Of a DNA stretch of 60,701 nt, positions 24,276-33,933 are shown one piece after another; position 1 is the stretch's first letter, and each line of letters starts with the position of its first letter. Position numbers and translations under genes: made by a program. A model generated the notes under the pieces. It was not told the DNA's origin. It saw only the letters and a list, made by a program, of their open reading frames with translations, and made no database searches. The DNA comes from an uncultured Clostridia bacterium (GTDB taxonomy: Bacteria; Bacillota; Clostridia; Christensenellales; UBA1242). Location: contig CAKVHQ010000007.1 in assembly GCA_934749845.1 (NCBI GenBank), positions 1 through 60,701 on the forward strand, in the 5' to 3' direction.

Positions 24276-25427
24276 ATGGATAATAAAGAGAATGAAAAAT
24301 TAAATGAATACGGAGTTGACTTATCTTCTAGTGAAAAAGTTTTGCAATATCTAAAAGATTGTTATCCTAACTTTTACAAAATTGTAATGCAAGAACAATT
24401 CGTTCCGCAAACTTTAGATGATGTTAACAACTTTTTGCTTTATTCTTACTTTGATGTAAAAAAGGACGGCAAAATTGAATGCGACATTTCTGGTACAAAG
24501 AAAGATGAAAAGGAAAATAACCCAAGCAAATTTGTTATCACCAAGAATAATTTCTATAATGCTTACTGTGAAAAAATTTGGCCGAACTTAACAATAAAAC
24601 AGCAAGTGCAAATAATTTACTGGCATTTCATATTCAAATGCGAAGAAAATAATGTAACTGATTATTCTTTTAGAATCGTTGAAGATGACTCGTTAGCAGA
24701 AGGTAATGGTGAGCGAGGTGGATATATTGGTGACTATCTTAAAACATTATTTTTGCGCTTTGATAACAAAGATAAAGGATATGAAAGCAACTATTTAAGT
24801 TTAATAGTTTCTATGGAGCACGAATTCGAGCATGTAAAACAAAACAATACTAATATTTATAAATTACTTCAAAGGGAAAAATTTAATCTATTTGAATTAA
24901 ATCTCATCTTAGGTAGACCGGCGCTACAAGAATTTTTAAATTTAGGAGATGCTTATTTAAATCATGCAGTTTATGCTTCAAATCCTTTTGAAATTTCGGC
25001 TGAAGACAAAGCAATAAAACAAGCTATAAAGTATTTAAAGGCAAACGAACAAGTTTTTGGTGTTTTAAAAAAGGATAGAGCTCTTTTTAAAAGTCTTATG
25101 CGTTATATTGATTTTGATTGGCACAAATTAAGCAAAAATGCCATGCAAAAATCCAAAAAGTACTCGCCATACCTAAAGGAAATCTACTTGAAAAATTTAA
25201 AAATATACAAGGATAGAAAATATTTTTCAAAACTTATAATGTTAAAAATTTATTTGTCCGACTGCTTGGAATATGTCGAAGACGAAGATCGTCGCCAATA
25301 TATTAGTGAAAAACTTGACAAAGTTGACGAATATCTTGAACTTTACAGCAAAAAACAGCAAAAGAAAAAATTAAATAAGGATTTTTTTAAAGCGTTGGAG
25401 TTGGAATCAGATGAACTAAAAAATTAG
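24276..25427 (+). CDS. Putative HExxH zinc-metallopeptidase-like protein (paralogue 1)
   Basis: Family not recognised. A 383-residue soluble protein with HEFEH (residues 187-191, in SMEHEFEHVKQ), a HExxH zinc site, and a downstream NPFEISAEDKA motif whose Glu could be the third ligand of a gluzincin. Residues 30-130 are nearly identical to the next gene. The C-terminal 130 residues are charged and helical (KKQQKKKLNKDFF). There is no signal peptide, so it should act in the cytosol. The ATG is set by the promoter: it lies six bases after the -10 box. Whether it cleaves peptides or is a pseudo-peptidase cannot be told; a distant third member lies at 43542. Confidence 0.8.
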   Translation: MDNKENEKLNEYGVDLSSSEKVLQYLKDCYPNFYKIVMQEQFVPQTLDDVNNFLLYSYFDVKKDGKIECDISGTKKDEKENNPSKFVITKNNFYNAYCEKIWPNLTIKQQVQIIYWHFIFKCEENNVTDYSFRIVEDDSLAEGNGERGGYIGDYLKTLFLRFDNKDKGYESNYLSLIVSMEHEFEHVKQNNTNIYKLLQREKFNLFELNLILGRPALQEFLNLGDAYLNHAVYASNPFEISAEDKAIKQAIKYLKANEQVFGVLKKDRALFKSLMRYIDFDWHKLSKNAMQKSKKYSPYLKEIYLKNLKIYKDRKYFSKLIMLKIYLSDCLEYVEDEDRRQYISEKLDKVDEYLELYSKKQQKKKLNKDFFKALELESDELKN

Positions 25428-25445
25428 AATTTCACTAAAAAATTA

Positions 25446-25474
25446 AAAAAAAGCCAATTTTTTTGGCTTTTTTT
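25446..25474 (+). terminator. Terminator of the first HExxH gene
   Basis: Stem AAAAAAAAGCCAA / TTGGCTTTTTTT. An almost identical hairpin follows the second copy. Confidence 0.85.
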
Positions 25475-25717
25475 GTTTATTTAAGCGTAATTTTTAAATT
25501 TTTTTGCTATGAATAAATTTTTTAAAGTAATTTACTGTATTTAAAATTTTTAATAAAGCCATATTAAATTTCTTTTTTAAAATTCGCAATTATATTATTT
25601 TTGGCGGAAAAATGTTGAAAATTTTACTAAAGCAGTTTGATGAAAAATTTCAAGTTCGGGCTTGCTAGATACAAATTGAATTTAAGATTTTAGTAAAATG
25701 CTTAAAAATTCTCAATA

Positions 25718-25746
25718 TTGACATTTGGGTTAATTTATGTTATATT
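25718..25746 (+). promoter_or_regulatory. Leaderless promoter of the second HExxH gene
   Basis: TTGACA, 17-bp spacer, TATATT; six bases before the ATG. It matches the promoter of copy 1 in spacing and in much of its sequence, so it was duplicated with the gene. Confidence 0.8.
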
Positions 25747-25752
25747 TTTTTC

Positions 25753-26889
25753 ATGAACAAAAAAGAAAAACAAACACCAGAAAAATATTTTGTGGACAAT
25801 TTGGATTCGCCCGAAGAAGTCTTGCAATACTTAAAAGACTATTACCCTGATTTTTTTGATATACTCATGCAAGAACAATTCGTTCCGCAAACTTTAGACG
25901 ATGTTAACAACTTTTTGCTTTATTCTTACTTTGAGGTAAAAAAGGACGGCAGAATTGAATGTGACATTTTTGGTACGAAGAAAGATGAAAAGGAAAATAA
26001 CCCAAGCAAGTTTGTTATCACGAAGAATAATTTTTATAATGCTTATTGTGAAAAAATTTGGCCAAACTTAACATTAAAACAGCAAATGCAAATAATTTAC
26101 TGGCATTTCATATTCAAATGTGAAGAAAATAATGTAAGCGATTATTCGTTTAGGATTATTGAAGATGGTGATTTAATCAGCGGAAATAATTCTCTAGGAT
26201 ATGTTAGCAAAGCGAAAAGCAGTTTATTTTTGCAAGTGGATAGTGAAACAGGTTATAAGTACAACTATTTTTCTTATTTAGCGAGCATGGAACATGAATT
26301 TGAACATGTTAAGCAATACAAAACAAATAAAACGGCTTTAAGAAAGAAGGACAAAATTAACTTATTTGAACTGTTTGTTTCTAATGACCCAAATTTAATT
26401 TTTTTTGATAATATTGATTATAATGATGCTGTTTATCGTTCAAACCCACTAGAATACTCGGCTGAAAACAAAGCCATGAAACAGATTGCAAAATACTTAA
26501 AGGCAAATGAACAAACTTTTGGTGTTTTAAAATACGATAGAAAACTATTTAAAGAAATTATTAAACAATTTAGATTTTGGTGGTTAAGAATTCAAAGAAA
26601 AGACCTTGGAAGAACTAAAGGCTTCACAAAACAGCAAAAAGCAACCTATTTAAAAAGGTTGAAAATTTATGAAGATCGAAAATATTTTCTTAAACTTTGT
26701 GCTTTAAAAGATTATTTAAGTTTAAGTTTAATGTTTATCGAAAGTGAAGATTTAATTTATAGTTTTAGCCAAAAACTTGATAGAGTTCATCAACTTCTTG
26801 AACTTTACATTCAAAAACAGAAAAAAGAAAAATTAGAAGATAATTTCTTTGAAGAACTTAAATTAGAAGAAAATGAATTGAAAAATTAA
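25753..26889 (+). CDS. Putative HExxH zinc-metallopeptidase-like protein (paralogue 2)
   Basis: 378 residues, tandem copy of the preceding gene. The HExxH motif is in SMEHEFEHVKQ and the candidate third ligand in NPLEYSAENKA. Residues 30-135 match copy 1 almost residue for residue (QEQFVPQTLDDVNNFLLYSYF), while residues 140-270 and the C-terminus differ widely, a sign of selection for different partners or of recombination. There is no signal peptide or membrane segment. The gene has its own duplicated promoter and terminator, so the two copies are separate transcripts. Confidence 0.8.
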   Translation: MNKKEKQTPEKYFVDNLDSPEEVLQYLKDYYPDFFDILMQEQFVPQTLDDVNNFLLYSYFEVKKDGRIECDIFGTKKDEKENNPSKFVITKNNFYNAYCEKIWPNLTLKQQMQIIYWHFIFKCEENNVSDYSFRIIEDGDLISGNNSLGYVSKAKSSLFLQVDSETGYKYNYFSYLASMEHEFEHVKQYKTNKTALRKKDKINLFELFVSNDPNLIFFDNIDYNDAVYRSNPLEYSAENKAMKQIAKYLKANEQTFGVLKYDRKLFKEIIKQFRFWWLRIQRKDLGRTKGFTKQQKATYLKRLKIYEDRKYFLKLCALKDYLSLSLMFIESEDLIYSFSQKLDRVHQLLELYIQKQKKEKLEDNFFEELKLEENELKN

Positions 26890-26908
26890 AATTTTAATAA
26901 AAAAAATT

Positions 26909-26937
26909 AAAAAAGCCAAGATTTTTGGCTTTTTTTG
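26909..26937. terminator. Bidirectional terminator
   Basis: Stem AAAAAAGCCAAG / TTTGGCTTTTTTT, shared by HExxH copy 2 and the convergent deacetylase gene. Confidence 0.85.
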
Positions 26938-26938
26938 T

Positions 26939-27997
26939 TTATTCAAACGGAATTGTTCGGTTTTCGTGGTCGTAGACATTTTTAGTGTCAAAAAATTCTT
27001 TGTAATCCTTCCTAAAACATCTTAACGAATGACCGTCCAAAACTTCTCTTTTTAAAAACACGCAACCATTCTTTTTGCAAGTGACAGCGTCTCCAACACA
27101 AAAGAAAATTTTAAACCCGTAGTTTTTTAAAATGTTTAACTTGCTTCCTTTGGAAACATAACTACCACATGGGAATGATAAAATATCGGTTTCGCCAATC
27201 ACGCTTTCAATTTCGTTTTTATATTTTTCGCAATCTCTTAAAAGTTGATTGTCGCTGGTGTAGGACACTTGTATGTGACCGTAGGTGTGTGAAGCAAAAC
27301 GATAATTTAGCTTTTTAAGTTTTTCAATTAAGGGTGTTATAGCTTCAATATCTTTTTGTCTGTTGTATCCGTCTTTGTTAATTCTGTAACCCAAAATTCC
27401 GTCATAGCCAGTTGGGCAAATTATGGCTCTTGCGTTGTTGATTGAAAAATCTGGGTGTTTTTTTATAAAGTTTTCAATAATGCATACGGCTTCTTTGTCG
27501 TACTCTATTTGCGTTGGATTAGAACATGTGAATGACGCAATTTCTCCGTTTTCATCTAAAATAATTTTGTCGCTAAGACCTAACCCAATGCTATCGTAAC
27601 TCATATCATCAAACGAAAGCAAAAAAGGTTTCTTGCCAATAGGCATATAAATTTCCTTAAAGTAAGGTTCGCCATTTTCATAGCCAACGACATCATATAT
27701 ATCCACCAAGCAATAGTTGTTTTTATACATTTCATTTAAAAAATTATCTAATTCTTTGTAAGTTATGCAATCTTTATCATAATGTCTGGCAAGTTTTTTT
27801 GAAAATGCTTTTTTGGGGTCGTTGATAATTTGATGTGTAAAGAAGTGGGGAATTTCGCCTTCGTATTTATAAACTCCAACTTGGGTGTAAATAGGCAAGG
27901 CTTGAGCAAAAACTGTTTTTCTAAATGTATAGCATAAAAATTGCGAAGAAATCGCAAGCAAAACAAACAAAATACTCCACATTTTTTTACTTTTCAT
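26939..27997 (-). CDS. Polysaccharide deacetylase family protein, membrane-anchored or secreted
   Basis: 352 residues with an N-terminal hydrophobic segment (about 7-24, signal anchor or uncleaved signal). The NodB-like domain has the catalytic Asp pair in LLSFDDMSYD (FDD), the metal His pair in ASHTYGH, and the late SFPCGSYV motif (usually FRxPxG-like). Such enzymes remove N-acetyl groups from peptidoglycan or other surface glycans, often giving lysozyme resistance. No wall-binding domain is seen. Start: MKSKKM with no strong ribosome site; the next Met is six residues on. Divergent from the beta-helix lipoprotein, so both may be envelope genes of one regulon. Confidence 0.85.
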   Translation of the reverse strand: MKSKKMWSILFVLLAISSQFLCYTFRKTVFAQALPIYTQVGVYKYEGEIPHFFTHQIINDPKKAFSKKLARHYDKDCITYKELDNFLNEMYKNNYCLVDIYDVVGYENGEPYFKEIYMPIGKKPFLLSFDDMSYDSIGLGLSDKIILDENGEIASFTCSNPTQIEYDKEAVCIIENFIKKHPDFSINNARAIICPTGYDGILGYRINKDGYNRQKDIEAITPLIEKLKKLNYRFASHTYGHIQVSYTSDNQLLRDCEKYKNEIESVIGETDILSFPCGSYVSKGSKLNILKNYGFKIFFCVGDAVTCKKNGCVFLKREVLDGHSLRCFRKDYKEFFDTKNVYDHENRTIPFE

Positions 27998-28088
27998 AAC
28001 TATATTTTGTGCAACAAAAAAATAACTATTAAATATAGTTTAAATTTACAATTTATGGAAAAAATTTGCTTAAAGAGGTCAGTTTTTT

Positions 28089-29321
28089 ATGAAAAAATTA
28101 AAAAATTTTGCATTTTTATTGCTTTTTTGCTTAATAATCCCAATTTTTACTGGTTGCACATCGGGAAGTTCAAGTTTATATTTAACCAGTTTGCCAAATA
28201 AGATTGTGTATGAAATTGGCGAAGAAGTTTCGTTTAAAGGGCTAAAAGTGGAAAGTTTAAACACCGACGGAACAACTTGCAATGTCAGTGTGGATTACAG
28301 CAAGATAGATAGTGTTGACACTTCGACTTTTGGAGAGAAGATAGTTAAAATAACAAAAGGCGATTTAAGTGCTACATTTTCTATTTATGTTGCGAACCGT
28401 GTTGTCGAAAGCAAAGAACAACTTAAACAAACATTAAGCGAAAGCCAAGACGGCGACATTATTTACATCAAAAAGGGTGAGTATAAACCAGAAAATGATG
28501 AAGATGAAAGTTTGTATAACATGGTAATAGACAAACAATTAACAATTATTGGAGATGGTAGCAAAAATACGATTATTCATGGTAATTTTTTGGTTGGAGC
28601 AAAGCAAGTTGGCGAAGACTTTTTGCCACTGGATGATTTTGAGCAAGTTAAAATTTTGAATTTGGGATTCACTTTAAATAGCACACAAAATGAAGGCTAT
28701 TTGAAGTATGAAGGACCATATCAAAAGTATGATGTTTATGGCGCAATTAAAACTTTTAATTCAAAAAAAATAACAATTTCAAATTGTGCTTTTACAGGTT
28801 ACTGCTACGGCATAAACGCTAACCAAGTTAGTGATTTAACTTTAACTAAAAACACATTTAAAAATATCAAAATAAATGGCGTTAAAGTTACTGAAAACAT
28901 TAAAAATTCATCAATTTGCAGAAATATTTTCATGGATATTGGAACAAACAGTCTTGCGATGGAAAACGGAAAGCAAGCAGGGATTGGTGCGCTGTTTTTA
29001 TCTTTTCAAGATAAAGGTAATGCAGGAGTAATTGTGGCAAACAACTCGTTTGTGCGAATTGGATTAAATCAAGGCAAGAAAACTTATGTGTCGGCAGGAG
29101 CAGACGAACTTGAACTTGACAAGGCAAATAAATTAACTAACGGAAGTTATATGAATAATTCTGCCATCATCTTTTTAGTTTCGGCTTCAAGTAATAATTT
29201 GCAAGTGGGCGGAATAATTTTAAGCATGAATAACTATGGTCAAACACTTGAAAATGTGCGGTTTGGAACAAATAGTGAAAACTTAATAGAGCAAGCAGGC
29301 GTGTATATAAACGAAAACTAG
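28089..29321 (+). CDS. Lipoprotein with Ig-like domain and parallel beta-helix
   Basis: 410 residues. A lipoprotein signal peptide ends in the lipobox IFTGC (Cys about residue 23). An Ig-like domain of the bacterial Big_3 type (IVYEIGEEVSFKGLKVESLN) follows at about 40-115, then a right-handed parallel beta-helix at about 130-380 (INGVKVTENIKNSSICRNIF, the repeating N-x-F/I ladder). Beta-helix proteins of this type bind or cleave polysaccharides; no catalytic motif is visible. It is membrane-anchored on the cell surface. The start follows AGAGG. Confidence 0.85.
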   Translation: MKKLKNFAFLLLFCLIIPIFTGCTSGSSSLYLTSLPNKIVYEIGEEVSFKGLKVESLNTDGTTCNVSVDYSKIDSVDTSTFGEKIVKITKGDLSATFSIYVANRVVESKEQLKQTLSESQDGDIIYIKKGEYKPENDEDESLYNMVIDKQLTIIGDGSKNTIIHGNFLVGAKQVGEDFLPLDDFEQVKILNLGFTLNSTQNEGYLKYEGPYQKYDVYGAIKTFNSKKITISNCAFTGYCYGINANQVSDLTLTKNTFKNIKINGVKVTENIKNSSICRNIFMDIGTNSLAMENGKQAGIGALFLSFQDKGNAGVIVANNSFVRIGLNQGKKTYVSAGADELELDKANKLTNGSYMNNSAIIFLVSASSNNLQVGGIILSMNNYGQTLENVRFGTNSENLIEQAGVYINEN

Positions 29322-29348
29322 AATTTATATCATAGAGTTTGCATAAAA

Positions 29349-29377
29349 TAATCAGTAGACATTTACTGATTTTTTTA
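29349..29377 (+). terminator. Terminator of the beta-helix lipoprotein gene
   Basis: Stem AATCAGTA / TACTGATT followed by T. Confidence 0.8.
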
Positions 29378-29449
29378 TTTTATTAAACCTTGTCCTGTTT
29401 GGGCGACATTGTTTAATGTGATATAATTAACTTTATTAAAGAGGGGATA

Positions 29450-32095
29450 ATGGAATTTTATAGCGTAAATAAAAATGAAGTCCTTAAGTCACTTAACACA
29501 TCAAAAAACGGGTTGACAAAAACTCAAGTTGAAGAAAGATTTAACAAAGACAAGCAAAACAAATTGCATGAGGGAAAGAAAAAATCTATTGTAGCCAAGT
29601 TTTTTGCCCAGTTTAGCGACATTATGGTTATAATTTTGCTTATCGCAGCCGCAATTAGCATTGGACTTGCCATAGTTCAAAAACAGTATGGGGACTTGTT
29701 TGAAGGCGGAGTTATTTTGCTTATTGTTGTTCTTAATGCAACAATGGGGGTTATTCAAGAAAATAAAGCCGAAAACGCACTTGAAAGTTTGAAAAAAAGC
29801 ACCGAGCCATTTTGTGAAGTTATTCGAGATGGCGTTCAACAACAAGTTAAAACAGTTGAACTTGTCGTGGGCGATATTGTAGTTTTAGATGCGGGCGATA
29901 TAGTTCCGGCAGATCTTAGGCTTATCGAAACACATTCGTTAAAGATTGATGAAGCCAGTTTAACAGGCGAAAGTTTGCCAATAGAAAAAAATGCCAACAT
30001 AGAACTAGCCGAAAAAACTTCTTTGCATGACCGAAAAAACATGGCTTATTCTGGAACAGTAGTGGCTTATGGTAGAGGAATTGGAGTTGTTACCACCATT
30101 GGTGTTGACACCGAGTTTGGTAAAATTTCGGTTTTAATTCAAACTGGAAAAAAAGAGCAAACACCACTTCAAAAAAGTTTGAATAAAATTGGGAAAATAA
30201 TAAGTTACACAGTTCTTGCTATCGCAGTTATAATTTTTATTATCGAGTTACTATTCTCTCATCAAGGAATAATGCAAGCGTTTTTAACAGCAGTTGCTCT
30301 TGCAGTTGCTGCCATTCCAGAAAGTTTGCCTGCGTCTATCACAATCATCATGGCGCTATCTGTTCAAAAACTTGCTCAACGAAATGCAATTATCAAGCGA
30401 CTTCATGCAGTTGAGACTTTGGGAAGTTGCCAAGTTATTTGTTCGGACAAAACTGGAACATTAACGCAAAACAAAATGACAGTTAAAAAAGTTTTCTATA
30501 ATAACCAAATGTTTTTGGAAAATGACACTCATAATTATGCTAGCAAGCAGTATATTGAACTTTTAAGATGTATGGTGCTTTGCAACGACTCGACTGTTAA
30601 AAAAAGAGTTGCCATAGGCGACCCAACCGAAACTGCACTTATAAACTTTGGTTTTTATTGTGAACAAAATGTACCAGAAATTATAAGGTCGTATCCAAGA
30701 GTTGATGAAGTTCCTTTTGATAGCAACCGAAAACTCATGACAACTGTAAACAAAATTGGTGATACATATTATAGTTATACCAAAGGTGCAGTTGATTGTC
30801 TTTTGAGAAAATGCACTCACATTTTAATGGGTGGCAAAAAAGTTAAACTTACCGATGAATATATTCAAGAAATTGAGAAAGCAAACAAAACTATGGCGGA
30901 AGATGCATTAAGAGTTTTGGGCTTTGCCTATCAAGAACATCAATTTTTGGACAGTTCAAATAAGTATGAAGAAGGTTTGATTTTCCTTGGACTTGTTGGC
31001 ATGATTGACCCACCAAGACCAGAAACAATAGAAGCAATTAAAAAATGTTTTAACGCAAGTTTAAAACCAATAATGATAACCGGTGACCATGCCGAAACTG
31101 CTTTTGCTGTTGCAAAAATGCTGGGCATGGCAAACAAAAAAACGCAGGTGATAACCGGCGACCAATTATCGCGAATGAGTGAAAACGAATTGCTTGAAAA
31201 AATAAATAGATATTCGGTTTTTGCAAGGGTTAGTCCAGAACATAAAGTGCGAATTGTTAAGGCGTTCCAAAAGCAAGGAAAGGTTGTTGCGATGACTGGC
31301 GACGGCGTTAACGATGCCCCAAGTTTAAAAATTGCTGATATTGGCGTTGGTATGGGAATAACTGGAACTGATGTAACAAAAGATGTTGCTGATATGATTA
31401 TATCGGACGATAACTTTGCAACAATAATTTTGGCAATAGAAGAAGGAAGAAAAATTTATTCCAACATTCAAAAAACAATTCAGTTTTTACTATCTACAAA
31501 TATTGTTGAAGTTGTAACACTGTTTTTGTCGTGCATATTCTTGCCACAACTAACATTCCTTGTTCCATCTCAACTTTTGTTTATAAACTTTATAACCGAC
31601 ACTATGCCCGCAATTTCTCTTGGACTAGAACCAGCCGAGTACGACATAATGGATAGGCCACCAAGAGATAACAGTTCGAACATTTTAAGCGGTGGAGTGG
31701 GCTACAACATTTTGTATCAAGCAGGATTGCAAGTTGTTATTATAATGCTCATGTTTGTGTTTGCTAATAAATATTTGGGAAACAAAGTTGCAACAACTAT
31801 GATTTTCTTTACAATAAATTTAATTCAAATTTTCCACTCGTTTAACTTAAAAACAAACCACAGTCTAACAAAGATAAATATCTTTAAAAATAAGATTTTT
31901 AACCTTTCTGTGCTTGCTAGTTTTGCCTTGGTTGCAGTTGTTGCCTTTGTGCCATTCGTGCGTTCTGTGTTTGCCCTAACCAGTTTAACACTTACTCAAT
32001 GGCTAATCGTTTTGGTTTGCTCGCTGTCGATAATTCCTTTGGTTGAGTTATCAAAATTCTTGGTACATAAGTTAAAAATTGAACGAATTAAATAA
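29450..32095 (+). CDS. Cation-transporting P-type ATPase, Ca2+ (SERCA/PMCA-like) type
   Basis: 881 residues, the size and order of a P2-type Ca2+ pump. N-terminal cation domain (LNTSKNGLTKTQVEERF), actuator loop TGESLPIEK, M4 PESLPASIT, phosphorylation motif ICSDKTGTLTQ with D333, nucleotide-binding KGAVD, and hinge MTGDGVNDAPSLKIADIGVGMG. The M4 sequence VAAIPESLPA and M6 NFITDTMPAISLG fit bacterial Ca2+ ATPases. Ten transmembrane helices are predicted. It exports Ca2+ (or Mn2+) with ATP. The start follows GAGGGG. Confidence 0.93.
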   Translation: MEFYSVNKNEVLKSLNTSKNGLTKTQVEERFNKDKQNKLHEGKKKSIVAKFFAQFSDIMVIILLIAAAISIGLAIVQKQYGDLFEGGVILLIVVLNATMGVIQENKAENALESLKKSTEPFCEVIRDGVQQQVKTVELVVGDIVVLDAGDIVPADLRLIETHSLKIDEASLTGESLPIEKNANIELAEKTSLHDRKNMAYSGTVVAYGRGIGVVTTIGVDTEFGKISVLIQTGKKEQTPLQKSLNKIGKIISYTVLAIAVIIFIIELLFSHQGIMQAFLTAVALAVAAIPESLPASITIIMALSVQKLAQRNAIIKRLHAVETLGSCQVICSDKTGTLTQNKMTVKKVFYNNQMFLENDTHNYASKQYIELLRCMVLCNDSTVKKRVAIGDPTETALINFGFYCEQNVPEIIRSYPRVDEVPFDSNRKLMTTVNKIGDTYYSYTKGAVDCLLRKCTHILMGGKKVKLTDEYIQEIEKANKTMAEDALRVLGFAYQEHQFLDSSNKYEEGLIFLGLVGMIDPPRPETIEAIKKCFNASLKPIMITGDHAETAFAVAKMLGMANKKTQVITGDQLSRMSENELLEKINRYSVFARVSPEHKVRIVKAFQKQGKVVAMTGDGVNDAPSLKIADIGVGMGITGTDVTKDVADMIISDDNFATIILAIEEGRKIYSNIQKTIQFLLSTNIVEVVTLFLSCIFLPQLTFLVPSQLLFINFITDTMPAISLGLEPAEYDIMDRPPRDNSSNILSGGVGYNILYQAGLQVVIIMLMFVFANKYLGNKVATTMIFFTINLIQIFHSFNLKTNHSLTKINIFKNKIFNLSVLASFALVAVVAFVPFVRSVFALTSLTLTQWLIVLVCSLSIIPLVELSKFLVHKLKIERIK

Positions 32096-32159
32096 ATTTG
32101 CATTATGTATTTACAATTAAATTATTTTGTGATAAAATCGCATTGATTGGGAGAATGAT

Positions 32160-32537
32160 ATGAAATCAATAACAAAAGGCGTTGAAGTGCTTTGGCAAGA
32201 TACAAAGCGAATAATGGGTATGCCAATTTCATTTACAAAATATGCAATTATAAGAAAGCCAGGACATTGGGTTAAACTTGTTGAAGAAACAGGTGTTTTG
32301 TCCACAAATGTTGAAGAAGTTATGCTTTATCGTGTTGACGACTTGGGAGTGTATCAATCGGTTTTTGGCAAAATGTTTGGCGTTGGAAATGTTGAAATTT
32401 ATTGCCGTGATGCTTCTTGCGATGTGTTGGTTCTTAAAAATATAAAAAAGCCACATGAAGTTAAAGCGTTGTTAAGTGATTTGGTTGAAGAAGAAAGAAG
32501 AAACAGAAATGTTCGCTACTCCGAAGTTCAATACTAA
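32160..32537 (+). CDS. PH-like (bPH/YdbT-type) domain protein
   Basis: 125 residues. The sequence matches the bacterial pleckstrin-homology-like fold (DUF304): GMPISFTKYAIIRKPGHWVKLVEETGVLSTNVEEVMLYRVDDLGVYQSVFGKMFGVGNVEIYCRD (partial segments LYRVDDLGVYQS and FGVGNVEIYCRD). The terminal helix is acidic/basic (VEEERRNRNVRYSEV). Members bind membranes or each other; the function is unknown. Usual copies carry N-terminal transmembrane helices; this one has none. It lies between the Ca2+ pump and rmuC with its own ribosome site GGGAG. Confidence 0.8.
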   Translation: MKSITKGVEVLWQDTKRIMGMPISFTKYAIIRKPGHWVKLVEETGVLSTNVEEVMLYRVDDLGVYQSVFGKMFGVGNVEIYCRDASCDVLVLKNIKKPHEVKALLSDLVEEERRNRNVRYSEVQY

Positions 32538-32540
32538 TAT

Positions 32541-32575
32541 TAAAACCGCAAAACTTTTTGTTTTGTGGTTTTTTT
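32541..32575 (+). terminator. Terminator of the PH-domain gene
   Basis: Stem AAAACCGCAAAAC / GTTTTGTGGTTTTT with T run. Confidence 0.8.
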
Positions 32576-32602
32576 ATGTTATAATTTTAGTGGAGATTTT
32601 AT

Positions 32603-33853
32603 ATGTTTAATATTGTAATAACAGTGCTTCTTGGCATAAATTTAATTTTTTCTTTGGTATTGCTTTTTAGAAAAAGCAAAGTGAATATAAATGAAAATTT
32701 TGTTTCTCAAATTAACGAAAAAAACAAGGCAGATTTGTCGAATTTATATTCTTTAATTAAGCAACTTCATGAGTCACAACTTTCCATGATTAAGTTATAT
32801 AACGATGCAGTTGTTGCTAACATAACTTCAATTAACAAAAGCACCGATCAAAACTTAAAATACATGGCGGAAAGGCTAGCCGAACTTAGCAAGAAAAATG
32901 AAAATCAAATGGAAAGGCTTATTGTTGAAACACGAGAAAACTTAAAACAGTTAAACGATACCAACGCCCAAAAACTTGATGAAATGCGTGTTATTGTTGA
33001 TGATAAACTTAATGCAACATTAAGCGACAGGTTAAACAAAAGTTTTGCGGTTGTAAGTGAGCAACTTCAAGCCGTAACCAAAGGTCTTGGAGAAATGCAA
33101 ACTTTGGCAAGTGGCGTGGGCGACCTTAAAAAAGTGCTAACAAATGTTAAAACAAGAGGAACTTTTGGGGAAGTTCAATTAGGCTCGTTGCTTGAACAAA
33201 TGCTTGCACCTAGCCAATATCAATCTCAAGTTATGCTTTCGTCAACCACCGAAAGAGTCGATTATGTTATCAACTTGCCCGGAAAAGACGAGAAAAACAT
33301 CTATCTTCCTATTGATGCAAAATTCCCTATTGAAGATTATTTGCGACTTGTTGACGCAAACGAAAGCGGTTCACAAGAGAGCATATTAAACTGCCAAAAA
33401 CAACTTATAAAACGAGTTAAAGAAGAAGCAAAATCAATCAGTCAAAAATACATTCAAGTGCCACTTACCACTGATTTTGCAATACTATATCTTGCAACAG
33501 AAGGACTCTATGCCGAAGTTATCAAACAAAACGGGCTTTTCGAGCAACTTCAACGAGAGTATCATGTAACTTTATGTGGTCCAACAACCTTGTCGGCACT
33601 GCTTAATAGTTTGCAAATGGGCTTTAAAACGCTTGCAATAGAAAAGCGTAGCAGTGAAATTTGGTCTATGCTTTCAACATTTAAAAAAGAATTTTCAACC
33701 TATGTTGAATTGCTTACAAAAACGCAAAAGAAACTTAGCGAGGCAAGTGATTCTATCGAAAGTGCAACAAAAAAATCTGAAAAAATCCAAAAACAACTTT
33801 CAAAGGTGTCGGTGCTTGACGATAGGGACAATTCAACTGGAATAATAGAATAA
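32603..33853 (+). CDS. rmuC: DNA recombination protein RmuC
   Basis: 416 residues. An N-terminal membrane helix (about 2-22), a long coiled coil (25-180), then the RmuC nuclease-like domain at about 185-360 (RGTFGEVQLGSLLEQMLAPSQY, LPIDAKFPIEDYLRL with the PD-(D/E)XK-like D-A-K, LATEGLYAEV, CGPTTLSALLNSLQMGF). RmuC limits inversions at repeats and cleaves foreign or rearranged DNA, and has been tied to phage defence. The promoter -10 box and GGAG ribosome site lie directly upstream. Confidence 0.95.
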   Translation: MFNIVITVLLGINLIFSLVLLFRKSKVNINENFVSQINEKNKADLSNLYSLIKQLHESQLSMIKLYNDAVVANITSINKSTDQNLKYMAERLAELSKKNENQMERLIVETRENLKQLNDTNAQKLDEMRVIVDDKLNATLSDRLNKSFAVVSEQLQAVTKGLGEMQTLASGVGDLKKVLTNVKTRGTFGEVQLGSLLEQMLAPSQYQSQVMLSSTTERVDYVINLPGKDEKNIYLPIDAKFPIEDYLRLVDANESGSQESILNCQKQLIKRVKEEAKSISQKYIQVPLTTDFAILYLATEGLYAEVIKQNGLFEQLQREYHVTLCGPTTLSALLNSLQMGFKTLAIEKRSSEIWSMLSTFKKEFSTYVELLTKTQKKLSEASDSIESATKKSEKIQKQLSKVSVLDDRDNSTGIIE

Positions 33854-33858
33854 TAATT

Positions 33859-33888
33859 ATATGCACGCTTTTGTGCATATTTTTTTTG
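33859..33888 (+). terminator. Terminator of rmuC
   Basis: Stem ATATGCAC / GTGCATAT followed by seven T. Confidence 0.85.
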
Positions 33889-33933
33889 CTCTTGCACAAG
33901 ACTAAATAAACGAAAAAGCAAGAGGTATTTTTT

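Larger units (their letters stand above)
25428..25752. other. Intergenic region between the tandem HExxH genes
   Basis: It contains the terminator of copy 1, an inverted repeat (AAAATTTTACTAAAG near 25617-25631 and GATTTTAGTAAAATGC at 25686-25700, like that at 12684-12748) and the promoter of copy 2. No other gene is seen. Confidence 0.6.
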
